The notes beneath the pieces are model-generated. The model was not told the DNA's origin. It saw only the letters and a list, made by a program, of their open reading frames with translations, and did no database searches. Shown one piece after another: positions 14,953 through 23,300 of a stretch of 36,351 nt of DNA. Positions within the stretch are counted from its first letter, which is position 1. Each line of letters starts with the position of its first letter. The translations under genes were made by a program, and so were the position numbers. Origin of the DNA: UBA8337 sp965657665 (lineage in GTDB: Bacteria > Pseudomonadota > Alphaproteobacteria > RS24); NCBI GenBank assembly GCA_965657665.1, contig CBFHPF010000003.1, positions 1 through 36,351 of the forward strand. The letters are read 5' to 3'.

Positions 14953-15552
14953 CGCCGCGATAATTTTCGCAATCGGCGCATAAGAGCGGCGGTGATGCGG
15001 GGTCACGCCCAGCTTTTCGAGGCCTTGCTGATGCGCTTTCGCGCCATAACCTTTGTTTGACGCCCAGCCATAGCCCGGATATGCGCTATCGAGGCGCACC
15101 ATTTCGCGGTCACGGCTAACTTTCGCCAAAATAGACGCCGCTGCAATGCTGGGCGACAGCCCATCGCCGCCAATCAGTGCCGAAGCGGCATAAGGCCAAT
15201 CGGGCAGCTTATTGCCGTCCACCAATACGTGCGCAGGCGTGCCGACTTTTTCGGCCAACCCATCCACGGCGCGGCGCATCGCCAAATAAGTCGCTTGTAA
15301 AATATTCAGCTGATCGATTTCAGCGACCGAGGCTGTGCCCAGCCCGTGCGGTAAGGCGACGAGTTGCTCAAACAATGTATCGCGCTTTTTGGCCGTCAGT
15401 TTTTTGCTGTCATCCACATCAAGGGTGAAGTCAGTTGGTAGAATAATCGCGGCCGCCGTCACCGGTCCGGCCCATGGCCCGCGACCGGCTTCATCGACAC
15501 CAAAAATGCGGGCTTCGGGCCAGCCACATGCGCGCTCCGGCCCGAAATCCAT
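14944..15552 (-). CDS. rnhB: Ribonuclease HII
   Basis: 202-residue enzyme cutting RNA in RNA-DNA hybrids and at single ribonucleotides in DNA. The family signature GVDEAGRGPWAGP contains the catalytic Asp-Glu pair. DSKKLT follows, and AASILAKVSRDREM supplies the further conserved block. The ATG directly follows the gcvPB stop (TAA then ATG with no gap), so translation is probably coupled to the glycine cleavage operon and ultimately to the glycine riboswitch. ccrM lies downstream in the same direction, after a regulatory-looking gap. The stop lies inside a tandem repeat. Confidence 0.95.
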   Translation of the reverse strand: MDFGPERACGWPEARIFGVDEAGRGPWAGPVTAAAIILPTDFTLDVDDSKKLTAKKRDTLFEQLVALPHGLGTASVAEIDQLNILQATYLAMRRAVDGLAEKVGTPAHVLVDGNKLPDWPYAASALIGGDGLSPSIAAASILAKVSRDREMVRLDSAYPGYGWASNKGYGAKAHQQGLEKLGVTPHHRRSYAPIAKIIAANG

Positions 15553-17085
15553 TTATTCCGCCGCTTGCTTGGTCGTCTCAGCAGGCTGCCAGCGCAACAC
15601 CGGTTGGCGAGCGGCTTGCGTCTCATCCAAACGCCGACGCGGTGCCAATTCAGGCGCATTTTTAAAGCGCGCCATCTCACCCGCTTTGGCCGAGCGCACA
15701 AGGTCGCGCATGGTGGCGATAAACAAATCCAGCGAGGCTTTGCTTTCGGTTTCCGTCGGTTCAATCAGCATCGCGCCATGCACCACAAGCGGGAAATACA
15801 TGGTCATCGGGTGATAGCCCTCGTCAATCATCGCCTTGGCAAAATCCAGCGTATCAATGCCGGTATCTTTCAAGAAGCTGTCATCGAACAAAGCTTCGTG
15901 CATGCACGGGCTTTGCGCCCCGCCATCAAACGGCGCTGTCATCACATCGCGCAAACTCGCCAGCACATAATTGGCATTCAGCACGGCATCTTCCGCCACT
16001 TGGCGCAGCCCATCCGCACCATGGCTCATCATATAAGACAGGGCGCGCACATACATGCCCATTTGACCATGAAACGCCACCATGCGCCCAAACGGTTGAT
16101 TGTCGGCATCTTTGATATTTTCAACCAAACGCAAACCGTCTGCGGATTTTTCGACATAAGGCAGTGGCGCAAACGCCGCCAGACGCTCTGACAAAACCGT
16201 CGGACCAGAACCCGGGCCACCGCCGCCATGCGGGGTAGAAAATGTTTTATGCAGATTAATATGCATCGCATCGACGCCCAAATCGCCCGGCCGCACGCGA
16301 CCGACAATGGCGTTAAAATTCGCGCCATCGCAATAAAAATAGCCGCCAACCTCATGCAGCGCATCGGCAATATCAATAATATCGCGCTCAAACAGCCCGC
16401 ATGTGTTCGGATTAGTCAGCATAATCGCCGCGACATCATTATCCAGCTTGGCTTTAAACGCATCCAAATCAACGCGCCCGTCAGGCTTGGCCGGAATTTC
16501 ATCAACCTTAAAGCCCAGCAGTGCCGCCGTTGCGGGATTTGTGCCATGCGCCGATTCCGGCACCAACACCCGCGTGCGTGTCGCCAATTCGCCCTTGGCT
16601 TCAATGGCAGCACGAATAGCCATCATGCCGCATAATTCGCCATGCGCACCGGCCTTCGGGCTAAGGGCAACGGCTGGCATATTGGTCAATGTTTTCAGCC
16701 AATGCGCCAACTCATCCATTAATTGCAACGCACCCTGCACACTCGATTGTGGCTGCAACGGGTGAATATCGCTAAAGCCCGGCAAGCGCGCCATTTTCTC
16801 ATTAAGGCGCGGATTATGCTTCATCGTGCAAGAACCGAGCGGATAAAGCCCCGCGTCAATGGCGTGGTTTTTTTGGCTCAGCCGCACAAAATGGCGCATC
16901 GCTTCCGGCTCAGACAGGCCGGGCAAATCAATATCACCGCCCGCCGCACAATCGCCGAGGCGCGATTCAATTTTCGGCACATCTTCCAAATCGACACCGC
17001 AATTATCATAAGAGCCGATTTCAAAAATCAGGGCCTCTTCGAGTTGCAGACCCCGATGGCCGCTAAATGTTTGTTTCTCGCTCAT
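15553..17085 (-). CDS. gcvPB: Glycine dehydrogenase (decarboxylating) subunit 2
   Basis: 510-residue C-terminal half of the two-subunit P-protein, the PLP enzyme that decarboxylates glycine and passes aminomethyl to the lipoyl arm of GcvH. The PLP-binding Lys280 lies in NLHKTFSTPHGGGGPG. Upstream motifs such as ALSPKAGAHGE and SAHGTNPA are typical. It overlaps gcvPA by ATGA, so the two subunits should be made in equal amounts. The C terminus runs about 30 residues past the usual core, with an Ala/Glu/Arg-rich tail. Confidence 0.95.
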   Translation of the reverse strand: MSEKQTFSGHRGLQLEEALIFEIGSYDNCGVDLEDVPKIESRLGDCAAGGDIDLPGLSEPEAMRHFVRLSQKNHAIDAGLYPLGSCTMKHNPRLNEKMARLPGFSDIHPLQPQSSVQGALQLMDELAHWLKTLTNMPAVALSPKAGAHGELCGMMAIRAAIEAKGELATRTRVLVPESAHGTNPATAALLGFKVDEIPAKPDGRVDLDAFKAKLDNDVAAIMLTNPNTCGLFERDIIDIADALHEVGGYFYCDGANFNAIVGRVRPGDLGVDAMHINLHKTFSTPHGGGGPGSGPTVLSERLAAFAPLPYVEKSADGLRLVENIKDADNQPFGRMVAFHGQMGMYVRALSYMMSHGADGLRQVAEDAVLNANYVLASLRDVMTAPFDGGAQSPCMHEALFDDSFLKDTGIDTLDFAKAMIDEGYHPMTMYFPLVVHGAMLIEPTETESKASLDLFIATMRDLVRSAKAGEMARFKNAPELAPRRRLDETQAARQPVLRWQPAETTKQAAE

Positions 17086-18437
17086 GCCAGCACCTCTTTC
17101 ATTACATCAGCAAGGGCCGCCGCAAAGGCAGCAATATCGTCTTGCGTATTGGCTTCAGTCGCCGCGATAACCAACACATCATCAAGCCCTGCATCGGGCG
17201 CAAGCCGCGATACCGGCACACCACCCAAAACGCCTTTTTCACTCAACGCTTCCACCGCCTCAGCGGCCGCCATCGGCAGACGCACGGAAAACTCGTTAAA
17301 GAATGACGGGGTCAGTAATTCAACGCCGTCCAGCGCCGCCACCGCCTCAGCCGTTTGCACGGCGCGGGCATGGTTAAGCTGCGCCAAATGCCGCAAACCT
17401 TTACCGCCCAGCAAGGTCATATGCGCGGTGAAAGCCAGCGAACACAGCCCCGAATTGGTGCAAATATTCGACGTCGCTTTATCGCGGCGAATATGTTGCT
17501 CGCGGGTCGACAGCGTCAGCACGAACCCGCGCTGACCATCAGCATCAACCGTCTCGCCACAAAGGCGACCGGGCATTTGCCGAATATGTTTATCGCGCGC
17601 CGCAAACAGGCCGACATACGGCCCGCCAAAGTTCAAACCATTGCCGATAGACTGGCCTTCCCCGGTAACAATATCGGCACCCATGTCGCCGGGGCGTTTC
17701 AACAAACCAAGCGAAACGACTTCAGGCACAACCGCAATCAGCAAGCAGCCTTTGGCCTGCACAGCGGCAGCGAGCGCGGTAAAGTCGGCCACATTGCCGA
17801 AAAAGTCCGGGTTTTGCACGACCACGCAACTGGTCTCGTCATCAATCAGCGCAACAAGGTCTTCTGCGCCGGTGACGTGCATATCAACTTGCGCGACGTC
17901 AAAGCCGCCCATTTCCGACAGGTTTTCAATCACCGCCGTGTAATGCGGGTGCAAACGACCCGACAAAACAGCGCGGCTTTTGCGGGTGACGCGGTGCGCC
18001 ATCAAAACCGCTTCAGCCGTTGCGGTTGAGCCGTCATACATAGACGCATTGGCCACCGGCATGCCGGTCAACTCGCTGACTTGGGTTTGAAACTCAAACA
18101 AATATTGCAGCGTGCCTTGCGTGATTTCCGGCTGATAAGGTGTGTAGCTGGTCAGAAATTCAGACCGCTGGATGATATGGTCAACAGTCGCCGGCACATG
18201 GTGCTTATAGGCGCCCGCACCGCAAAAAAACGGCACTTCGGACGCCGTGATATTTTTCGCCGCCATTTGAGATAATTGCCGTTCAACCTGCATCTCGCCC
18301 TTATGAAGCGGCAGATCAACCAGCGCATCAAGACGCGCGGCGGCAGGAACATCGGCAAATAAATCATCAGCCGAACCGACACCGATTTGCGCCATCATCG
18401 CGCTACGGTCAGTCGGGGTAAGAGGAAGATATCGCAT
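17082..18437 (-). CDS. gcvPA: Glycine dehydrogenase (decarboxylating) subunit 1
   Basis: 451-residue N-terminal half of the P-protein, forming the alpha2beta2 enzyme with GcvPB. Recognisable blocks are YTPYQPEITQGTLQ, FEFQTQVSELTGMPVANASMYDG and the TREQHIRRDKATSNICTN region near residue 305-320. Its ATG shares one base with the gcvH stop (TGATG), and its stop overlaps gcvPB. Split P-proteins occur widely among bacteria; E. coli has a fused one. Confidence 0.95.
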   Translation of the reverse strand: MRYLPLTPTDRSAMMAQIGVGSADDLFADVPAAARLDALVDLPLHKGEMQVERQLSQMAAKNITASEVPFFCGAGAYKHHVPATVDHIIQRSEFLTSYTPYQPEITQGTLQYLFEFQTQVSELTGMPVANASMYDGSTATAEAVLMAHRVTRKSRAVLSGRLHPHYTAVIENLSEMGGFDVAQVDMHVTGAEDLVALIDDETSCVVVQNPDFFGNVADFTALAAAVQAKGCLLIAVVPEVVSLGLLKRPGDMGADIVTGEGQSIGNGLNFGGPYVGLFAARDKHIRQMPGRLCGETVDADGQRGFVLTLSTREQHIRRDKATSNICTNSGLCSLAFTAHMTLLGGKGLRHLAQLNHARAVQTAEAVAALDGVELLTPSFFNEFSVRLPMAAAEAVEALSEKGVLGGVPVSRLAPDAGLDDVLVIAATEANTQDDIAAFAAALADVMKEVLA

Positions 18438-18811
18438 CAGCCAAGCTCCTTCACATATGCGGCATAGGCCGCCTCATCCATCAGCTCATCAAGCTCACCG
18501 CTATCGGTCAGTTTCAGCTTAAAGAACCAGCCTTCATTATCGGCGTCTTCATTAACCAGTGCCGGATTGCCTTCCAGCGCGCCATTGCCCTCAAGCACTT
18601 CGCCCGAAACAGGTGCATAAACCTCTGAGGCCGCTTTGACGCTTTCGACAACCGCCGCATCATCGCCCTTACCGACTTGTTGACCGGCTTGCGGCACTTC
18701 GACAAACACCACATCGCCCAATTGCGCTTGCGCATAATCGGTAATGCCAACAGTTGCGACATCGCCGTCAATGGCAATCCACTCATGGTCTTTGGTATAT
18801 TTCTTGCTCAT
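18437..18811 (-). CDS. gcvH: Glycine cleavage system H protein
   Basis: 124-residue lipoyl carrier that shuttles the aminomethyl group between P, T and L proteins. The lipoylated Lys59 is in the standard ESVKAASEVYAPVSGEV context, and KYTKDHEW lies near the N terminus. The ATG at 18811 has AAAGGGG 8 nt upstream, at the very end of gcvT. A GTG at 18820 that overlaps the gcvT stop is possible but sits inside that ribosome binding site. The L protein (lipoamide dehydrogenase) is not in the window. Confidence 0.95.
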   Translation of the reverse strand: MSKKYTKDHEWIAIDGDVATVGITDYAQAQLGDVVFVEVPQAGQQVGKGDDAAVVESVKAASEVYAPVSGEVLEGNGALEGNPALVNEDADNEGWFFKLKLTDSGELDELMDEAAYAAYVKELG

Positions 18812-18816
18812 CTCAC

Positions 18817-19920
18817 TCACCCCTTTTTATAATTTTGCGGCACAAACGGCATGGCAGCCACCCGCGCCGGTAGCGCTTTGCCGCGCACCATTAATTGAAC
18901 TTGTGTATCGGGCGCGCTAAAGGCCGCGGACACATAGCCCATCGCCAGCGGCCCGCCCAGACTTGGCCCAAATCCGCCACTGGTCACAATGCCAATGGTT
19001 TCGCCGTCATTATTTTGAATTTCCGTGCCTTCACGCGCCGGTGCGCGGCCTTCCGGCAGCAAGCCGACACGCAGTTTTTCAACGCCATCAGCAATTTGGC
19101 TGATAACACGCTGTGCGCCCGGAAAGTCAGCCGCCTCACGACGACGCTTCGGCACAGACCATAATAAATCAGCCTCCGCCGGTGTCGTGCCGGTATCAAT
19201 ATCATGGCCGTAAAGGCACAAACCGGCTTCTAATCGTAAGCTGTCGCGCGCGCCCAAACCAATGGCTTCAACCGCCTCATGCGCCAGCAAAGCGCGGCTC
19301 AGTTTTTCGGCCAAATCATGTGCGATGGAAATTTCAAAACCATCTTCGCCGGTATAGCCGCAGCGCGACACCAAAACCGGCGCGCCGTGCCACTCAGTCC
19401 ATGCGGCCTGCATGAAAGCCAAATCGCGGCACATCGGCATTAAATCAGCCAACACGTTTTCGGCCTGCGGCCCTTGCAAGGCGATTAAGGCGCGGTCGGC
19501 AATTTCCAAATCGGCACGGCCTGCCAGCGCGGCGGCGATATGGGCAAAATCAGCGTCTTTGCACGCCGCATTGACAACCAACCACAACGTATCGTCGAAT
19601 CGCGTCGCCATTAAATCATCAAGAATACCGCCCTCGGCATCGGTCAATTGCGTATAGCGCATTTGCCCTTGCTTGAGCGAGGTGATGCCACCCGGCACCA
19701 GCGCCTCAAACAGAGCCGCCGCGTCACCTTCATGTGCCGTCAGCTTGGCTTGCCCCATATGCGATACATCAAACAAACCGGCTTGCGCGCGTGTATGAAT
19801 ATGCTCCTGCATCACCCCAAGCGGGTATTGCACGGGCATTTCATAACCGGCAAACGGCACGATTTTAGCCCCTAATTCGAGGTGCAGATCATATAGGGCA
19901 GTGCGTTTTAAACCATCCAC
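18817..19920 (-). CDS. gcvT: Glycine cleavage system T protein (aminomethyltransferase)
   Basis: 367-residue enzyme moving the aminomethyl carbon to tetrahydrofolate and releasing ammonia. The N terminus KRTALYDLHLELGAKIVPF, the block FAGYEMPVQYP, and SRCGYTGEDGFEI are conserved GcvT features. The start is a GTG at 19920 with GGAG 10 nt upstream. The nearby ATG at 19916 is out of frame. It is the first gene of gcvT-gcvH-gcvPA-gcvPB-rnhB and is preceded by a tandem glycine riboswitch and a terminator hairpin, so expression should respond to glycine. Confidence 0.95.
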   Translation of the reverse strand: MDGLKRTALYDLHLELGAKIVPFAGYEMPVQYPLGVMQEHIHTRAQAGLFDVSHMGQAKLTAHEGDAAALFEALVPGGITSLKQGQMRYTQLTDAEGGILDDLMATRFDDTLWLVVNAACKDADFAHIAAALAGRADLEIADRALIALQGPQAENVLADLMPMCRDLAFMQAAWTEWHGAPVLVSRCGYTGEDGFEISIAHDLAEKLSRALLAHEAVEAIGLGARDSLRLEAGLCLYGHDIDTGTTPAEADLLWSVPKRRREAADFPGAQRVISQIADGVEKLRVGLLPEGRAPAREGTEIQNNDGETIGIVTSGGFGPSLGGPLAMGYVSAAFSAPDTQVQLMVRGKALPARVAAMPFVPQNYKKG

Positions 19921-19934
19921 TGTGGCGCGACTCC

Positions 19935-19967
19935 AAAAAGCGTGCTCCGAACCATTTCGAAGCTCGC
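19935..19967 (-). terminator. Riboswitch-linked intrinsic terminator/attenuator before gcvT
   Basis: On the transcript GCTTCGAA (19963-19956) pairs with TTCGGAGC (19951-19944) across the loop AUGG, with one G-U pair. GCG/CGC extends the stem past an A-A mismatch, and five U residues follow (19939-19935). The gcvT Shine-Dalgarno GGAG (19934-19931) comes directly after the U-run. It lies just after the second glycine aptamer, so it is the likely expression platform; the exact alternative pairing was not worked out. Confidence 0.7.
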
Positions 19968-20126
19968 CCTCCTCTGTCGCTTGAACCTGAGAGATTTACC
20001 CCTTCGGTGAGGCGGTCGCCCGCCTGCTTTCCAGAGTGACATCGCCGCACGGTCCGTTTGCCTGAGAGTTTCCGAGGGCGGTTGCTCCTTCGGCCCTGCC
20101 TTGCGGCAGCGTCTCCCGTGCGGGTC
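19966..20126 (-). ncRNA. Tandem glycine riboswitch
   Basis: Two glycine aptamers lie in the leader of gcvT. The first has GCCGAAGGAGCAA (20094-20082), AACTCTCAGGC (from 20070) and GGACCG (20055-20050). The second has ACCGAAGGGGTAA (20008-19996), AATCTCTCAGG (from 19996) and GACAGAGG near 19971-19978. A P1 helix CTCTG/CAGAG (20036-20032 with 19976-19972) closes the second aptamer. These are the standard conserved cores of the class. Known gcv riboswitches of this type turn the operon on when glycine is high; the same direction is inferred here. Confidence 0.95.
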
Positions 20127-20139
20127 ATCTGTGAAATCA

Positions 20140-20167
20140 TACTTACCGTAGAGTCGCAATGAGTCAA
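20140..20167 (-). promoter_or_regulatory. Candidate gcv operon promoter with paired GANTC sites
   Basis: On the - strand TTGACT (20167-20162) is a near-consensus -35. The -10 is less clear: TAAGTA after 16 nt, or TATGAT after 20 nt. Two GANTC sites lie exactly 10 bp apart (20151-20155 and 20161-20165), one overlapping the -35 and one in the spacer. Position just upstream of the riboswitch supports the direction. Confidence 0.45.
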
Positions 20168-20234
20168 ACAGGCCGAATGGTCACAGTGCTAAAAACTGGC
20201 ATAAAGCTGTTAATAGCGAAGCTATCGGCTTGTG

Positions 20235-20717
20235 CTAGCGCGTGATGCCGATGGATTTGGCATAAGCGGCGCGATTTTCAGCCAATTGTTGTGGCGTCAA
20301 AACAAAGCCGACCACCAGTCGCGCTTTCACATTTTCCGAGCCTTTGCGGCCATAATTAATCTTCGGCAATTTATAGCTGAAGGTTTCAGCGCTCGGCGTC
20401 ACTTTCATTTGCGTGCGATTGATGATGCTGCCTTTTTCATCCAAAGCAGCCACAAAAAACGGCAATTCAATACCGCTTTGCGAAACCGTGCCGCTGAGGC
20501 TTACCTCGGCCAGCAAATCATCATTTTGTCCATCGGCATAACACACCAAACTTGCCGAACCGATTCGCGCTTGAACGCCGCCGGATGACAAACCATCGGC
20601 TGTCGCCAAAGGCGCAACCGGCGGACATTGCCCGATAGCCACTTCATTAAATGATTGTCCGGCGCAGCCTGCAATCGCCGCTGCACCAACAAAAAGAGCA
20701 AAAATCTTCGACTTCAT
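20235..20717 (-). CDS. Putative lipoprotein, unknown function
   Basis: 160 residues. A lipoprotein signal peptide is clear: MKSK, a hydrophobic stretch, then the lipobox IAGC with Cys18. The mature part has a mix of strand-like segments (VQARIGSASLVCYAD, LLAEVSLSGTV, ELPFFVAALDEKG) suggesting a small beta-rich domain, then a Gln/Ala-rich helix at the C terminus. AAGGA precedes the ATG. It stands alone on this strand between the gcv promoter and divergent ispH. I do not recognise a named family. Confidence 0.75.
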   Translation of the reverse strand: MKSKIFALFVGAAAIAGCAGQSFNEVAIGQCPPVAPLATADGLSSGGVQARIGSASLVCYADGQNDDLLAEVSLSGTVSQSGIELPFFVAALDEKGSIINRTQMKVTPSAETFSYKLPKINYGRKGSENVKARLVVGFVLTPQQLAENRAAYAKSIGITR

Positions 20718-20899
20718 AGAGCATCCTTAACTTGACGCATGCCCAAAGCTTTCGTTAAGGGGTTCATGCGCGCGCCATTGCGTGCGACATTATCTAAACT
20801 GATACGGCAGAACAAGAGGCTTGCCGCATCAAGCGATATTTTCACCGGCTGATTTTTCAGCCAACACGCAAAAAGTAATGACGAGACACCAGCGCGATA
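20718..20899. other. Intergenic region between the divergent lipoprotein and ispH genes
   Basis: This 182-bp gap should contain promoters for both directions, but I find no convincing -35/-10 pair. A TTGACG at 20732-20737 (+) has no good -10 partner. A perfect 6-bp hairpin GGCTGA-TTTT-TCAGCC lies at 20847-20862, about 40 nt before the ispH start, without a U-run on either strand. Confidence 0.4.
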
Positions 20900-21877
20900 A
20901 TGACTGACCTGCCACCGCTCTCCATAATTCTCGCCAATCCGCGCGGCTTCTGCGCCGGAGTAGACCGCGCTGTGCTGATCGTCGAGCGCGCTTTAGAGCG
21001 TTTTGGCGCGCCGGTTTATGTGCGCCATGAGATTGTGCATAATAAGCGCGTGGTCGACAGTCTGCGCCAGCGCGGTGCAATTTTTGTCGATGAGCTTGAC
21101 GATGTGCCGGATGACAAGCCGGTTATTTTCTCGGCGCATGGCGTGCCAAAATCAGTGCCGCAAGCCGCCGAAGCGCGGCAGATGAATTGGCTGGACGCCA
21201 CCTGTCCGCTGGTTTCCAAAGTGCATATTGAAACCGAACGCCATCATGCCGCCGGTCGTCATATTCTGCTTATCGGTCATGCCGGTCATCCCGAAGTTGT
21301 CGGCACAATGGGGCAAGTGCCCGATGGCGCGATAACGCTGATTGAAACCGAGGCCGATGCGCGCAATATCACCCTGCCCGACGGCGCGGAAAGTGCCTTG
21401 GCCTATGCCACGCAAACCACCTTATCGGTTGCTGACACGGCAGGCATTATCGCGGTTTTGACCGAACGCTTTCCTGATATCGCCGCGCCGCATAAAGAAG
21501 ATATTTGTTACGCCACCACCAATCGCCAGCAAGCCGTGCAAATGCTGGCGGCTGAGGTCGCGCATGTGCTGGTTATCGGTGCGCCCAACTCGTCTAACTC
21601 TCAAAGGCTGGTTGAAGTGGCGCGTCAAGCCGGTTGCCCGCAAGCCAGCCTGATTGGTGGGGCAGAAGATATTGATTGGGCGGCCATGCAAAATGCGACA
21701 AGAATAGGTCTAACGGCTGGCGCATCAGCACCCGAAGAAATTACCGATGAGGTCATCGCCGCCTTTCGTGACCGCTTTGCCGTCAACGTCAGCCAATTGG
21801 ATGGCATTGAAGAAAATGTGCATTTCAAATTGCCACGCGTGTTGCGCGACAGTGCCGATGATGCGGGGGCGCGCTAA
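20900..21877 (+). CDS. ispH: 4-hydroxy-3-methylbut-2-enyl diphosphate reductase
   Basis: 325-residue [4Fe-4S] enzyme (LytB) making IPP and DMAPP in the last step of the MEP isoprenoid pathway. Conserved blocks are NPRGFCAGVDRAV (first cluster Cys), HEIVHNKRVV, DATCPLVSKVH (second Cys), DICYATTNRQ (third Cys) and APNSSNSQRLVEVA. No strong Shine-Dalgarno site precedes the ATG. Its stop overlaps the thrB start by one base (TAATG). The order ispH-thrB-rnhA is common in alphaproteobacteria. Confidence 0.96.
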   Translation: MTDLPPLSIILANPRGFCAGVDRAVLIVERALERFGAPVYVRHEIVHNKRVVDSLRQRGAIFVDELDDVPDDKPVIFSAHGVPKSVPQAAEARQMNWLDATCPLVSKVHIETERHHAAGRHILLIGHAGHPEVVGTMGQVPDGAITLIETEADARNITLPDGAESALAYATQTTLSVADTAGIIAVLTERFPDIAAPHKEDICYATTNRQQAVQMLAAEVAHVLVIGAPNSSNSQRLVEVARQAGCPQASLIGGAEDIDWAAMQNATRIGLTAGASAPEEITDEVIAAFRDRFAVNVSQLDGIEENVHFKLPRVLRDSADDAGAR

Positions 21878-22863
21878 TGGCTGTGTTCACCCATGTCACG
21901 CCGGAGGCTTTGGCGGCCTTTTGGGCTGATTATGATTTGCCGCCTGTGACCGAGCTGAAAGGCATTCAGGCCGGTGTGCAAAACAGCAATTATCTCGTCA
22001 CCACGGCTGAGGATAAATATATTCTAACGCTATATGAAGACACGGCGACCGGTGTCGACCCCGATGATTTGCCGTATTTTCTATCGCTCTTGCAGCATTT
22101 GAGCGGCAATGGATTATCTTGTCCGATGCCGATTGAACGGCGCAACGAAACAGGGCTGGGTAAAGTTCTGGGTCAGTTGAGCGGTCGTCCGGCGGCGCTT
22201 GTCAGTTTTCTGCAGGGGCGTGCCGGCATCGCGCCCAAACCGCCGCAATGCAAAAGCGCGGGCGCGGCTTTGGCGCGGCTGCATTTAGCCGGTGAAGGCT
22301 TCGCCATGCAACGGGCCAATTCGCAAGGCCCTGACAATTGGCAAAATCTGTTTGCGTTGTGTCGCGATGAAGCCGATGAGGTGACACCAGGTCTGGGCGA
22401 GCTTATCGCCGGTGAATTGACCTATTTAAAAGCTCATTGGCCGCAAGACTTGCCGCAAGGCGTTATTCATGCCGATTTATTTCCCGATAATGTGTTTTTT
22501 ATCGGTGCGGAAGTATCCGGTCTGATTGATTTTTATTTCGCCTGTCACGATATGCTGGCCTATGATTTGGCGATTATGCTCAATGCGTGGTGCTTTGAGG
22601 CGGACGTCAATTTCAACATCACCAAAGCCAAAGCCTTGCTGGCCGGATATCAATCGGTGCGGCCCATGGCGCAGAACGAAATTGACGCTTTGCCGATATT
22701 GGCGCGCGGCGCGGCCATGCGGTTTTTAATGACCCGTCTGCATGATTGGCTCAACCGACCTGATGATGCGCTTCTGGTGCCAAAAAATCCGGTCGATTAT
22801 TTGCGCCGCTTGCGCTTTCACCGGCATGTCACATCTGCTGCCGATTACGGCTTGGAGGGCTGA
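21877..22863 (+). CDS. thrB: Homoserine kinase (ThrB, aminoglycoside phosphotransferase-like fold)
   Basis: 328-residue kinase phosphorylating homoserine for threonine synthesis. It belongs to the APH-fold type rather than the GHMP type of E. coli. The N terminus LKGIQAGVQNSNYLV binds nucleotide, the catalytic motif is VIHADLFPDNVFF, and the metal-binding Asp lies in LIDFYFACHD. The enzyme acts just before threonine synthase, encoded about 3.4 kb away on the other strand (26262-27674). Translation is coupled to ispH (TAATG), and rnhA starts directly after its stop. Confidence 0.94.
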   Translation: MAVFTHVTPEALAAFWADYDLPPVTELKGIQAGVQNSNYLVTTAEDKYILTLYEDTATGVDPDDLPYFLSLLQHLSGNGLSCPMPIERRNETGLGKVLGQLSGRPAALVSFLQGRAGIAPKPPQCKSAGAALARLHLAGEGFAMQRANSQGPDNWQNLFALCRDEADEVTPGLGELIAGELTYLKAHWPQDLPQGVIHADLFPDNVFFIGAEVSGLIDFYFACHDMLAYDLAIMLNAWCFEADVNFNITKAKALLAGYQSVRPMAQNEIDALPILARGAAMRFLMTRLHDWLNRPDDALLVPKNPVDYLRRLRFHRHVTSAADYGLEG

Positions 22864-23292
22864 ATGTATCAAATTTTCACCGATGGCGCGTGTTCGGGTA
22901 ATCCGGGCCCCGGCGGTTGGGGCGCTCTGGTAGAAGGCCCTGAAAGCACAGTTGAGTTGCATGGCGGCGAAGCCGATACAACCAATAATCGCATGGAACT
23001 AAGCGCCGCCATTGAGGCGCTGAAAAGCCTACCCGATAACAGCACGGTGACACTGACCACGGACAGCACTTATGTGAAAGACGGCATTACCGGCTGGATT
23101 ATCAATTGGAAAAAGCGCGGCTGGAAAACCGCCGCCAAGAAGCCGGTGAAGAATGTTGATTTATGGCAAGCGCTTGACGCGCAATGCGCCCGCCATCAAA
23201 TCGATTGGCAATGGGTTAAAGGCCATGCCGGACATGCCGGAAATGAACGCGCCGACGCGCTGGCAAATATCGGCATGGCCCCTTATTTATAG
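22864..23292 (+). CDS. rnhA: Ribonuclease HI
   Basis: 142-residue enzyme degrading the RNA strand of RNA-DNA hybrids (R-loops, primers). All four carboxylate sites are visible: Asp7 in FTDGACSGNPGPGGWG, Glu in NNRMELSAAIEAL, Asp in TTDSTYV and Asp in NERADALA. The basic KKRGWKTAAKKPVKN handle is also present. The ATG follows the thrB stop with no gap. It converges on the peroxiredoxin gene with 8 bp between them. Confidence 0.96.
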   Translation: MYQIFTDGACSGNPGPGGWGALVEGPESTVELHGGEADTTNNRMELSAAIEALKSLPDNSTVTLTTDSTYVKDGITGWIINWKKRGWKTAAKKPVKNVDLWQALDAQCARHQIDWQWVKGHAGHAGNERADALANIGMAPYL

Positions 23293-23300
23293 CAGCTGAA

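Noticed and set aside
20213..20225. Small hairpin ATAGC-GAA-GCTAT as terminator of the lipoprotein gene
   Set aside because: The stem is only 5 bp and the nearest T-run is about 15 nt away.
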